A DNA stretch of 64,000 bases, from NCBI GenBank assembly GCA_024349245.1, contig JALDNG010001387.1, forward strand, positions 85,193-149,192, read 5' to 3'. A program made the position numbers and the translations under genes. Below are positions 21,428 through 34,496 of this stretch, piece after piece; the first letter of the stretch is position 1, and the number at the start of each line of letters is the position of its first letter. This stretch comes from Neodontobutis hainanensis (lineage: Eukaryota > Chordata > Actinopteri > Gobiiformes > Odontobutidae). A model generated the notes under the pieces. That model saw only the letters and a program-made list of their open reading frames with translations, was not told the origin of the DNA and ran no database searches.

Positions 21428-22081
21428 ATGGCTTCTGAGCCAGATAAAAATAAGAAGAACATTTTAGTTGTTATTTCCAACCAAGAAAAATTTATTGACT
21501 ATGGTTGTATGGAAAAGATACACGAATTATTTTCTTACAAATTCAATATTTATACCGGAAGTCCGATGGGAGGTGTTTTCTACCTTTCAAACGACTCTGG
21601 GCATAACCCTGATTTAGATCGAGAGAGTCAAAAATCAGTTCCTTTCGATTTGCTTGACCCTCATAAATTTGAAGCACTAATCATTCCATCAATGTATGGT
21701 GGAATGTTAGATTTATCCAGCAATGATCGTTTGGGTTATATTATAAATGAAATGCACCAAAAGCACAAAATTTTATGTGTTATCGGTTATGGAGTCGCCG
21801 CACTTCTATCTGCTCGGAAGGCTAATAATATCTGGTCTTTTGATGGCCATACTCTTACATGCCCCACTTTACGAGAGGAATTCAGCGAAAAGCCCCCTGA
21901 TTTTTCACCGTCAGATTTGTATCTCGAAACCCATCTTCGTTCTGTTGGTGCGGAATATACGTGTTCTAAAAAAATCGATTCTCATAATGTCCACGTTGTC
22001 GTAGATAGCAATCTGGTTTCTGCTCAGAATCAATTTAGTTTTTGCTTAGCTCTTCAAATTACTCAATTTCTTCTAAATTAG
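21428..22081 (+). CDS. GATD1: GATD1/PDDC1-like protein (DJ-1/PfpI superfamily)
   Basis: A 217-residue protein, close to the roughly 220 residues of animal GATD1 (glutamine-amidotransferase-like class 1 domain protein 1, also called PDDC1). The function of the family is not well established; no reaction can be assigned. Matches visible in order: N-terminal strand NILVVISNQ, the FEALIIPSMYGGMLDLSSN block around residue 78, the elbow segment ILCVIGYGVAALLSA around residue 113, WSFDGHTLTCPT, and the C-terminal VHVVVDSNLVSAQN. At the elbow, where catalytic DJ-1-superfamily members carry cysteine, this protein has tyrosine (GYGVAAL); the human protein as I recall it also lacks cysteine there (GHGVAAL), so it is probably non-catalytic. 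The frame is uninterrupted and ends in TAG. It is divergent from XPG. Confidence 0.88.
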   Translation: MASEPDKNKKNILVVISNQEKFIDYGCMEKIHELFSYKFNIYTGSPMGGVFYLSNDSGHNPDLDRESQKSVPFDLLDPHKFEALIIPSMYGGMLDLSSNDRLGYIINEMHQKHKILCVIGYGVAALLSARKANNIWSFDGHTLTCPTLREEFSEKPPDFSPSDLYLETHLRSVGAEYTCSKKIDSHNVHVVVDSNLVSAQNQFSFCLALQITQFLLN

Positions 22082-24600
22082 CTAGTTAGTACGTTTCTAA
22101 TATTTTATTATGCTTTTATCTCTATTGATTTATTTAAGAACAATTTTACATGAAAATCAATATTTTTTCGGATTTCAAATAATTCTTCACATTTTAATGC
22201 TATATTTTCTTTGCATCCTTACAAATTATTCTTTTTAATTTTAAATTGTTACGAGATGGAATGTATAGTTTCACATCTATTATTGTATTCCCAAACACAA
22301 AGTGTTATTTATTATAAATAATTAATATTTACCGTTAAACCGCCAGAATGTTGTTGGTAATTTGCGAGATATTATCATAACAATATCAAATGTTAATTTT
22401 AACGAAGGTCCGCGAAATGAAGCTATGGTAACAATTATCATTTAAATGATACCTTTAACCATAAACATTGTTTAAGGTTGTTATGGATTGAGTTTTTATA
22501 TGATTCTTACAATGCAAAACTCAAAAGCCATGATAAATCTGATACAGACGTGGTTTATCATTTTTAAATATTTCAATCATAGAAAAATCTTTGATAGTCA
22601 AGAGCGTTTATTGTTCCACATACTAACGTAATATTGCAAATATAAGAACGTTCTAGTTTAAAGAGCGTTAAATTTTGGTATTTAATTTTATCAATCTATG
22701 CTACATCGACGATATCTGAAACTATTATGGACATGTTTAAATACCGTATACGAGAGTTTAAAGCATGGCTGCAAGCTATAGAACATAGATAAGTTAACAC
22801 ATGGCCACATAAAAATCAACTTTGGGAAATTTCGTATAAGAATTACAATGGTAATAAATTCTCTCATAGTCTGCTTATAACAAAATCAGACATGAACGAA
22901 TTATTTAGTCCTAAGTGTCAGATACGATCGTCTGACACTTTTAAATAATTTTAAATAAATGTTTATAGAAACTAGGATATCGAGTAATTTTATGTCATAT
23001 TACAACAATTTTAAAAAGATCGGTTGTTTCCGCCATATTTAAAATTATTCACGCAACTCCGCGTGCCAAGACGTCAACGTTTTCAGTATATGAGGTCTTT
23101 CAAAATGACTTTTTCAGATAAATACACAGGATTTAGTTGACAGATTTGTTATTTTTAACAAAATTTCTAAGAACAGGTTTTCATTTTGAAATGTAATTTG
23201 GCATAAGTATGTCGTTTTCCTAATAATTGCGTCTAACGCCATCAAATAAAGATAAAATTAAGCTCTAAAGTCATTATAAACTATCGGAATGGGGAAATGA
23301 TCTTAAATCCTATAAACCTCGCATGCGAACCAATTTCGCAGAAGTATTGCAACCCTAGTAGGTCGAGGACAGGGTGAGAGTTCCACACATACCTGACGTG
23401 TAGTGTTTACAGATAGAAAAATTGTGCCGAAAGGTGGTAATTCACTGATTAACGGAATCTAGTAAGAAGAGGCATATCGAATTGCGTAAAATTCATTTGA
23501 AATCCGCCATGATAGTTTTTACTACTTTATACTCATCAGAAATACGCGATAAATCTAATCACTTATTTAAACATTTAAGTAAAAGCATTTTAACATTTAT
23601 TCTCTGAAATTAATTCAGATAAAATTGCTAAAATCAACATAAAGATAGATAAAATCGAATCATAAATATCATATTTTGGAATATATGATTAAGCGCAATC
23701 ATATTATTTTACGAAACAATCTAAATGTGTTTAAAAAAGCGTTAAAAAATATTCATAAAAACTTACAAATTTACTCTAAATGCAGAAAAATTATCATGAA
23801 GAATCTTTTTAACAATTGATATTTAAAAAATATATTGTTTGTGATTTACAGATAATTAATAAAACATAAATTGATATTGCAGTTAGTTAAACTCCATTAA
23901 AATGCCGATGCGCTTGTGTATATGTAAAAAACATTTTTCATTCTTTCAGTATAATTCTGAACATAATTCGAAGATTTCAAATATCTGACATTTTTCTGCT
24001 TTCAAAGACGAATCATAAAAAACGTTACTTTTTATTTAACTCAAATTAGGAAGAAGGATTTGCATTGAGTTAAGTTATTTATATTTTTGACGATTTTAAA
24101 CCTTTTTATCTTCGAATGTGTTCGATATTAATCGTTAATCACATATACTTATATATCACATAATCCTGTTTTTTGGTGTATTTACCCGTTCAGGTCGTGA
24201 TTTTAAGAAAAATTTTTGAACAAAAATTTTAATAATTTTATAAATTGCTAAGAAAATTATATTTTTTTCACATAAAACTTATTTTTTAATCTAATCGATG
24301 AAAAATGATGAATCATTTCTGGTTACATAATATTAAACAATTAAATAAACTATGTAACACATGTCCTCCTACGTAATTACCATCGCCAACACAACTCCTC
24401 CTTGAAAGACTTTATCATCGTCATATTGTATTCTGTGACCGAGGGATTCAACACAGCTTCTCCTTGAGCGGAACACTTTTCAGGTTTATTTGTTATCCTT
24501 TATTGGTAACGTATCCACCAATTCACTACATCGTAATAATTCTCCGTAATCACTATTTTTATTATATTTGTTCATTGACTCCTCCCAATAAATGGATTCA
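22082..24600. other. intergenic region with one hairpin and a GC-richer patch
   Basis: No open frame with a recognisable product. A 10-bp perfect inverted repeat sits at 22913-22940. A patch near 23310-23480 is less AT-rich than its surroundings but has no motif I can name. The 108-codon plus-strand frame beginning at 24464 lies partly across the tail of Gypsy remnant A and is best taken as a shadow. Confidence 0.5.
22913..22940. repeat. perfect 10-bp inverted repeat (hairpin)
   Basis: AAGTGTCAGA, an 8-base loop TACGATCG, then TCTGACACTT: ten perfectly paired positions, with T-rich sequence following. It could form an RNA hairpin or be a small palindromic transposon remnant. It is longer than the 6-bp stem of histone mRNA hairpins and no histone gene is nearby. 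Confidence 0.75.
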
Positions 24601-27000
24601 TACTTTGAATATATACCTAGAAATCTCTTATTTCATTCTTAAATTTATACTCCAGATCAGAATATTTTTGAATGATTGTAAAGTGGCGTTTAAAGAATAT
24701 GTTGAATTTATTTTGCCCTCTAGGGTTGTCCACAATCACTATATCCTCAACAAAGTATTCATTTTTGTGCACCTTGTTGTCATAGTATGATGTTGTGCGG
24801 TCAAATAATTATTACTGTGCTCCCGGGTGACGTTATGACATTCAGTTTTTAATTTCAAGTGCGTATTAATGAATATTTGGAGAGAATTCCATTGGAAATA
24901 CTGTCGGTACATCAATTGTCAATCTCATATCTCTACCAAATAGAGCCAAATAAGGAGTCAATGGTGTCAACATATGAACTTAATATCTATATGCGCTTAA
25001 CTACTCGTGTAATAATCTATCAAACTCTGTTCTATCAGATAATGATTTAGTCATAATATTTCATTGAGTTTCGTCTTTACCTTTCAAACCTGCCGTCGTT
25101 TTGAGACTGAATGAAGTGGTGCAAGTTTTGGTAATTCTTAGTACATTGCGCATGTGTTGGGAAAGTTTTAATTCAAAATTTTTATCATGATCAGTGTGCA
25201 TATTACCTCAGGACTGCAATGTGCGTTCTAATTTATCAACCGAAACTTGGGCAACAACCTCTACTTTCTTTGTTGTTAAGTAGAATGCTGCAGTAAATTT
25301 TGTAAAATAGTGCCCGATAACTATTATTTAATTGTTTCCTCATTGAGCAATTGGGAATGGAAAACAGATATCCATTTCCCTTTTCTGAAATTAAAAACCA
25401 AAATCTCAACAAGCATGGAGTAGTCTGTTTTCTCCCATGGTCGATTCTCTTCAAGCATTCTACGCACCAAAATAACAAAATTTAGGAATATTTGGACGTT
25501 CTTCAGACCAGAAGATCTTGTTAGCTTGTCTAGCACGTTTTCATTGCTTAAATGTCCAAATTCAAAAAAGAGATGTTATTAAACAACTTTTAAATATTAT
25601 AAATATACGCTTGAGGAATAATTCCCTTCTGTGAAACACCGCGATTCATTTTTAAATTTCATTTGTGGATTTGATCAAATAACAGCAGATATTTGCGTCA
25701 CATTCACAGACTCTTGACCAGATGAAAGCCCTTTTTTGGTTTAGATTGTGTGAAAAATTCGATTTTGAGCCAATTAAAAATTTTTCGAATTTCTGAATCT
25801 TTCCTGTTCAACTTTGTTTCTCTATCAACAAGTTAACTGTTTCTGATGTCTCTCCATATATAGCATTAATATTGATATTTTTTCTCAACAGAAAATCTGC
25901 GCTGACATGAAACTCGTACTTCCTACCGATGATATCAAAATCGAAACTCCCAAGAAATTCGAAATATCGAGCTCATTGGCTTTCTGGCCCATTAAATATG
26001 CTAATATATGATAAAAAACTATGGGCCGTCCTAATAATGAAATTCTAATCAGACATATGACTTACATCCTTTAACTTAAAAATCTCATGCCAGCAGTACT
26101 TTTTTCATAGGCCTATTGTTTATTTCTACTCTAGATTTAGCACAACATTCATAGCAAATAACCTTTTCTCTATTTCAAATACCTTGAGATAAAACAGGTT
26201 AACGGTCTCGTCCACTTGAGTAACTTCATCGATGAAAACTTAAAGTAGCTTCTGGAAGGCTAACACTGAGTTATAAGTAAATTCGCTGTAAAATTCAAAC
26301 AAATCATCAATGTGATTCTGATACCAAAGCCATCGTGATCTTTTCTGAATAATTTAAAAAGGTGATCTGCAATATTTGAAAAAATATGGCACTAAACTAA
26401 ACGGTTATGATAAGAACATATACAAATAAATCATCTGATATCAGCTTGATTATTTGAGGGTTTCCAATCGATAAAAGCATGTCTTTAAATGTTCTATTAG
26501 ATTCTTTTTTTAGATTTAAAATATTAAAGATATTCAATTTCATTTCAAAAAGTTTTGATTTATTAGGATATTCCTTGAGCATATATTCACTCAACCTTCA
26601 TAATACCTTGTCGGTATGGGGTTACTTGGTCATTGATGAATTGATTGACTGAATACTATAATGTTATCTATATATACAACACAAAAATCTTAGATAAGTT
26701 ACTTCAAAATTAGATTTATAAGGCTCCGATAAGTTTAATATGCGTGAGATAGCCCTAAAGGTATTTTTCTTAATTGAAATAAATCCTTTGTATTGTAAAT
26801 TCAGTCTTTGGGTGATCTGAAAGGATAAACTTGAGTTGATAATATCCTGAGGTCAAGTCAATTGAAGGGAAAAATAAGTACCATCCAAGGAATCAAGCGT
26901 ACCGTACATATGGATTCAGAGATATGCATTCCTATGTTTAATTTTATTTTATTATCTAAAATCTATACACAATCTATATGTAATTGAATTTTTCTTAACC
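24600..27000 (-). mobile_element. Ty3/Gypsy retrotransposon remnant A, pol region (decayed)
   Basis: Reading the minus strand from high to low coordinates: a reverse-transcriptase piece with FPSIDLTSGYYQLK at about 26835-26880 (the D of the FSxLDLxSGYxQ block), then VVYIDNIIVFS near 26660, a YxDD box changed to YIDN; traces of RNase H follow. The integrase is clearer. FGHLSNENVLDKL with CVEC just after (25430-25560) is the HHCC zinc finger, and TAAFYLTTKKVEVVAQV, HTDHDKNFEL and LALFGRDMRLTIDVPTV (25240 down to 24860) are core and post-core segments. YYDNKVHKNEYFVEDIVIV ends it near 24750. Every module has stops and frame changes. LTRs were not found by eye. Confidence 0.8.
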
Positions 27001-28700
27001 CAGACAGCATTTTAAGCCCAAGGGCTATTCAAAGGTGAGCTTTTATCAACTCAGAGCAATTCATTGACATTTATTTGTTGATTTCCAATGTAATTTCGAT
27101 GACAAATCTTCTACAATGTTATTCAGTTGGAAAATTTTCCCCTGTGTCAATCTTATGCTTTTTCGATTTTACTTCTCAAATATCAAAGTAATTCATAGAA
27201 AGCACTCTGCTCTTCATAATCAGTTGATTCACTCTGCTATTCATTCACAAAGTAATATCCTAAATAATTTATCGGCAAAAATTTTCAAAATCTAAAACAT
27301 ATGTTGTTTGCGTATTACCAGATATCGAAGTTGTCTAAATTATAATATTGTATGAATTTTCAGCAAAATTAATTTCTTTACAGCTCAAATTAATTTCTCA
27401 TGGCTAAAGTAGTTAGAGAATTTATATATTTTGAGGAAATTGATCCCTAATATACACGATTTTTTCTGCTATCAAGAAATTTTTAGTTTTTATGACCTTT
27501 GCAGTCAAATTTACTCTGGTAATTTTCAAAAACGTTTAATGAGCTGTTATCAACTAAGTGTACAATATTTGTTTAAGCCTAACTTTCATTTGCATAAGCT
27601 AGCAAGAAAGTGGCAGCTCTGGTATCAATTTATAGGCCGAATTGATATGAGCAGCTTAAACTTCCACCTTCTTCATGCATTAACTAATTTTACAAAGTGT
27701 AGGAGACGAGTTGTGAGAAAAACGATACTATGCCTTATGAATGAAGCTGTTATCTAAAAATACGAAAATTCGTATTGGCATTCTGTTTCATTTGTCCAAT
27801 GCTTAAAGACGACAAAGCTGAATTAATTTCTTAACCTGTGATTTTGTAAATTTTATTGTTTTTCAATGTGTTGCAAGTGGACCCAAAACATAAACTCTTG
27901 ATTCACTAGTTAGAATGTTTTAACTAGAGCCAGAGCGATTTTTATCGGACAAATTTTCTTGAAGCAAAGTGTCAAGAAAAATTTTGATGACCTCAACTCT
28001 GAGGCGTTGGGAATAAAAAGTGATTGAAAATTATGATCAACTCCAGCTCTTTTATAGAGGGAATAGCCTTCTGGCCAAAACCCCTCATTCTTCGGGGTAA
28101 TCAGCAATCTTTTCAACACCACCTCCATTCAATCGCCTGAAACACATCAGGAGAGTTTGAACCGATTCTTCATGCATATAGTTACTGATAAACTATTATT
28201 TAACATAAGGTTTTTTAAATAGCTGTCTGTTTATTGAACTTATAGTGAATGAAATACAGAGTTTGATAATTTGATCATAATTTCTCGAGTCCAAAAACCA
28301 GGCTTAATTGAAAGCTACTGTATTATAAGCTAGAAACTTTGCAACCCTTTCCTGACATCCATCCCACTCTTAGGTAACATTTGAATAAAAGACAAATTAT
28401 CTATGCCCACAATCATGCTGACCACGACAATTTTTAGATCCATAATATTCTACAATAAAATCAACTTTCATACACATGTCTATCCGCTCATAATGGCCAC
28501 CGCCAACACAATTCAAAATGTATTTTGTTATATCTTTTCTAAATATCTTAGAACACACAGTTTAAAACAGATTGAGGGATCCTTCGTTCTCACTATTATT
28601 TCTCTTCTGCGAGGTATTCTAGTGTGGGAAAAACTTTCTAACTTGGTTTTATGAATGGGTTGTATCAAGATAAGTTAATAAATGCAAATGTTGAAGTTGC
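27000..28700 (-). other. probable upstream (gag/protease) part of Gypsy remnant A, unrecognisable
   Basis: This segment lies where gag and protease of remnant A should be on the minus strand. I see only short open pieces (a 72-codon minus frame at 27910-28128 and a 108-codon plus frame at 27431-27757) with no convincing zinc knuckle or protease triad. It is less AT-rich than the desert to its right, which fits old transposon sequence. Confidence 0.35.
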
Positions 28701-31700
28701 CTAAATTTTTGACAACGATGATAAAATCTATCATATCCCATTATCACAGTAAGATTCTCTTGTCTTCCCAATATACATGGAAATATTTTTAAAAATTTGA
28801 ACATCAACTACTAGATAGTGTATTGCTTTAAATAAAATTTATTTGGTAAATTTTTAATCAAATTTCATGTTAACATTCTTTCCTCTTTAATTCTATACAA
28901 CAAGGTGTGTGGTTTTAACAGTATCGAATACGCTTTGGTCTATATCAATTGCAGATAAAGCGTTTTCTCTTATATATTAAATATGCTTGGATATCTTTAA
29001 CTTTTCGAGACAACTGATACCAATTTACATGTTTGATTCACCTTTTTAGCTTAGTTGCGGTTTCTTAGTTCAGATATTGGCAATTTAAGTTTTTAAAAAT
29101 TTTTAATCAATCTGAGGATGAACATACATATCGTGTTTTTTTACAACATATCGTTTGATGTATTGGGTATATTATCCAAATCATCGCTTTCAATCTTTGT
29201 ATTTTTAATAACAAAAATTTTAGGCAACTATCCAAGTCTTTTTGAGGTCGATGAGGTCACTTTTTCTTGAATACTTTGAATGAGATTTCAATGGCTCAAT
29301 TCTCTAATTTATATACTTCTCACAACATTTTTAACTGCAAAATTAATAATATATTCACAACGGTAATTTTTTCTACCAGCTTTAGGTGCAATAACTATCA
29401 AAAAATTCTGTCTACAAACGTTTTGATCTTATAAACTGATTTGATTCTATTCAATAAGATGTGTTGTTTTTTAATATCATTGAACTTTTGAAATTTCTAA
29501 TTTAGTAAAACTATGATTAATTCATTAATTCTTTCATTTTGTGACCAAATTATGCCATCTTTTTAGTTATATTTTGGATATTTCCATAAGAAGTAAAACA
29601 ATTATTTTAAAAATGATTTTTACACTGCTTACGTACGCCTATAAAAATTTCACTCATTTTTTAAATCGTGTTTCAAAATTTCTTTATTTTGGAACTGAGA
29701 GAAAATCTCTTTTCTGCTAAAATTAGTGATGTGAATTGCATAAAAAGTATTCTCAATGAATCTGTAAAATTTCCACATGCGCGCGCAATTTATTTGTCCA
29801 CATTTTAAAAACAATTTATAGAATATATCAAATTTTCACCTAAAGTTAAATGAATTATTATTTTTTCCTATCAAACATTGAATAATAACAAGTCTTAAAA
29901 TTTAATAAAAATTTGCATCATAGAAAAGCGTTAATATTAAATTTGATAATTTGACTCAAAAATTATATCCATCATCAATAAGGTAATTTGGAGGGAAGGT
30001 AGGTTTTCGAAACTTTTATCTTATAATTACCTAATTTCGATTGATATGAAACGAAATTAACTCGCTTTAACATTCGAATTTATATGAAAATATAAATGTC
30101 TATAATATTACAAGTTATGCTTCTTAGAATTTCAATTAATCTTAAGAGCTTTTATCAACTTGATGGACAAATAGAATAACGACGCGAAAGGAGACAAGAT
30201 ATCTTAATTATGTATCAATTTAATTCCAAAAAAGATTCTACCTATTCTCGAATAATTTTTAATCTAAATTTTATTTTCATGTTGCTCTCTTAGTTCTTTT
30301 TGAATTCACATATACTTTCATAGATTATCTAAATTTTACAAGTTTGTACGTTCATTTTGAAGAATATTAAACTTTTAAGATTTAAACCTTAATGCATAAT
30401 AATTGTTCGTATAAAAATTTGTTTTTTCATAATTTGAAATAAAAAACCCTCATAATGGGAAGCATCGTATCATATCATGGAGAATTCACGATCTGAGTAG
30501 AGTCAAATCTATCCGACTGCCTTGAAGAAAGTTTCAGTTAATTTATTTTATTCAGTAAAACTCTGCTTTCTAGTTTAAGCTGTTCGCACTTCTCGTTCCA
30601 ATATAAATATCAGCAAGTGTAAGATTCTCACTTATACATCAGCCCTCTAAGTCAATCTTACCTGTGCTAAATAAGTTACTTTAAAAAGTACAAAATACAT
30701 GTCACAACAAAAACGTTATTCTTAAGAATATACACATTTCTTATATGAAATAAAGCCTTTCATTGAGTAATTTGTGGCATATTTGAATGTTTAACATCTT
30801 TACACAAAAACTGATTCATATGATTTAGGTTGATTTCATTACAATTTAAAAAATAAAGTGATCTTAAGTTTTTCTGTTTATCATTTAAGTTAGGATATCT
30901 TTAAATCTTTTAAATAGTTTAAATCTTAAGAATCATTTTATTAAATGTTACAATCTTTTCATATGTGCGTTTATTGCATGCATATCAAATGATTTTTTTT
31001 CTTATTTTAATGTGATACGGAAGATATGAATCAATACTAAATTGACACGTTTTATCATGATCATTTGCACTATAACAATAAATACATCAAAACACTCATC
31101 GTTTTGAATAAAAATGTATAAATAGATTGATAAAAACCCTTTAATTAAATGTCATGAAACAACTCGACTCCGAATAATTTAAGAAATGTGTTCAAGAATA
31201 AATTACAAACAGTATTTGAACATATTTTGATAGAATAAAAAAAATATTCAATGAACATAAATACTCTATGATTGTATAATTTTCAATTTCAAAATGTCAA
31301 AATATATGCTCGAGATGCATATTTATATAATATACAATGAAATACTAAATATAAGGACAACAACAAGATGTAGGAAAACATCAATAAATCAACTTAATTA
31401 AATATTGAGATGAGCAAGCTCAGAAATTATCACCAATGTTTTAAATCTGAGGTGCTTTTCTCAAATCAACGAATTAAATTTAAATATTATTAAAACTATT
31501 TAAATATATTATGGAAGAATAATATTTTTTGAATTATAGTTTGAAATTTTTTCGAGAAAAACTAATACACTTTCTTTTTGTTTAAACGATGTAATTTACG
31601 CGGAGGACGAGAATCAAAAGAAGACAAGTATAATATATATAATTAGAATTTAACAGTTATAATTTAATTTGTTGATAATATTAATTTCTTTTGTTGTGTT

Positions 31701-34440
31701 TAGTGAAGTCCCTTTAAAGTATATTAGTTATGCTTAGTCAAGAATCATAAAAAACGTTTTAAGATGACCAGCAAAGTAGAATTAAATAATTTCGAGGTTC
31801 TTATTTTGATTTATACCTTAATTAACAAAATATTATGTTAATTATGTTTTAAATATATTTAATTCTTTCGTGGAACGTCTCTAAAACACAAATAAAATGT
31901 TTTTAAAATAAAAATGATGATTTGATTCAGAAATAACAGAAGAATTATTTAAAATCAGGTAATAATTTGAGTGTGATGAAAAATTTTATTCCTATAAAAC
32001 CCATAGCGTCCATAGGCATCGCCGAAAAATATCAAAACATATTTTCTCTTATAATAAAGTCGCTCACTTTAAGATTTATAATGATTGTAGGAATATCAAT
32101 TTTACAATGGATTATAGAAGAAAAAATCCCATGTAAGTTTAATTTTTATGGGATTAAAGATCAAATTCATCTATAGTATTGGTTACTCATATTATACCAC
32201 ATAAAAATCAATTATCATGCTTCAGAAATTATACAAAAATAAACTCAAATTTAAGCATATTTTTAAATTATGAGAAATCCTGTTTCCAGAAAACCAAGAT
32301 ATATTTATTAATTAAATCATACCATGCTAACTATACACATTTCTGGTAAATTAAATTTAAATTTACTGAAAATAAAAAAAAATCAAAAGAAATTTAAAAC
32401 AATTCCATTATTCTTAAAGAAAATCTTCATCGAATGCATCTTTCAGAATCAGCATTCATATTTCATGAATGAAATCAAAGTTATTTATCCCCAAGATATA
32501 AAAAACACAGAAAAGAAAAGTCTAATACTTTTTTATTTATTTTTGGTATGGCATTGAGATTAAGCCAAATCTACATTCGTTTCTTGCTCTTCTTGGAAAT
32601 AAATTTGTTTTACGTTTATGATTTTTAAAACCAAATTATTAAGGATAATTAATCATAGTACGATGCATTTCAGTTATATTTGAGTAAAAATTGAATACAC
32701 TCATCACATTATGAAATTGTGGTTTCAGAAAGACTGATTACATCAGCCTTGTTGTGTCGTCGATTATTGTCATCTTTTCTTTTATGCAATTAAATTTTAT
32801 GCGATTTAAGATCAAATAAACCAAATTTTCTCAGTTTTAGACGTCGAAAATTCCTTTTGTTTTAAAATAAAATATAATTATCTGTCTTTTATCTCATATT
32901 TTTGGCCAAAGCTGTAAAAAAAGTTCTTAATGATGCAGTTAACATTCAAAATATTTTTTGAATTTACTAATAATTCAGCGATTTAACAATATTCTGCCAG
33001 CCTAGTTCAAGTATACAAACATAAATTTACGAAGTAGAAAATTTTCAAATTATTTAAATATTACCTAAATTATATTGAATACCTACCAGAAAGAAATATA
33101 TAACACGGGAAACAAAATTCAATGAAATCATCAAAAGCCATGTTAAAAATATTTTCAACTCTAAAGTTAATTTTGTATCTAAAAGGAAGACCGTTAAAAA
33201 TAAATTTAAGAATAGTTTAACGAATTAAAAAAAACAAAACTAGACAAAAGAGGTATTCTTATTAAAAGTGAAGTCATCACAATAATTTATTTTCGGCTTG
33301 AAAGATGTTTAATTTTAAATTTACTTTTTTTCCATGCAAAATAATCTTCTCTCAAAAAATATTGTCAAAGTCACAAGACGTGCGTCTTATTCTGATAGAT
33401 TAATTTAGTAAATCCCAAAAACTGTACATCCAATTCTTAAAAATAGACTCTTTCATGAAGATTTAATTTTGTTCCTTTAACGTATATTTAAGATAAAATC
33501 AAAAAATATATGATTTTTACACATGATATGGATGCCATCGAATATAAAACAATGAAAAAGACTATTCAACTGAAAACTTAAAACATACTGTTTTATTTTT
33601 GATGAAACAAGGATTCGATGGTCCCTTATAAAAATTAAAGATATTCTTTAATATCAAACTGAATAAATAACCGTTAAAGATTAAAATCTGTCAACTATTT
33701 AGTTCTATATATATTTCACTTATATTACGATATTTAACCCGGAAGAGAAAAATATGAGTTTATTGGACCCATTGAAAGTCAGATCAAAACTAATTAAAAT
33801 TTTTTTTTGACACTCAAGACATTAAAACACACAGTTAAATTTATTGTCAAAGTTAATTTCAAATATATAAGTATTTTTTTGAATTCTGATGAGAATAATA
33901 TTTACATCAGTTTAATGACATAATTAACACTTACGTGGTTAAATAAAATAATTACAAAAATATTTCATCAATAAAATTCAACCATGAAAACGTTGTTGAT
34001 ATTTTGGGTAAAAGAACCTCTGAAGTAATCTTGATATATTTTGTTAAAATATTGAAATTCATTAAATTGGTAAAAGCTATATAGATTTTTTGACATAAAT
34101 TTTTAAATCAGATTTTTTAAAATAAACTCTGATGACATCGAATATTTTATATCTATGTTACGAAATACTGACCAAAGAGACAAGATTATGTTCTAAATTT
34201 AATTTTAAAATAATGCAAAATGGAATTTTGCTTTCACTTATGAATTAATCAAAGGTATATAACTTCACAGACAAATTTTCAAATATATTTCAATATGTTA
34301 TTTTTATATTCATTAATACGAATCGAAAGAATGATTTTTTACTCCTCGTTTTATCCAAAAGTCTTCCACGATCAAATAATTAATTAATGATCACCAAATC
34401 AGATTTTGCTTATTTTAAATAATATTTATTCAGCATACAA
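28700..34440. other. AT-rich desert, no gene seen
   Basis: Very AT-rich with scattered short frames. I tested a candidate at 31764-32176 for exon joins and could not keep a frame open, so it is not called. Confidence 0.55.
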
Positions 34441-34496
34441 TAATCTTTAATTCTGGGTTTTTCAATTTTAGCCAGTGTAATTACAAAGTGTTAAAG

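Noticed and set aside
24369..28520. Possible LTR pair of Gypsy remnant A sharing CGCCAACACAA near 24388 and 28502
   Set aside because: Only about 11 bases match, with no similarity on either side and no TG...CA ends; not enough to call LTRs.
31764..32176. Possible small membrane-protein gene with an ATG at 31764 and an open frame ending at 32176
   Set aside because: Candidate donor and acceptor pairs could not be joined in any phase without a stop, and the weak likeness to a signal-peptidase subunit did not hold up.
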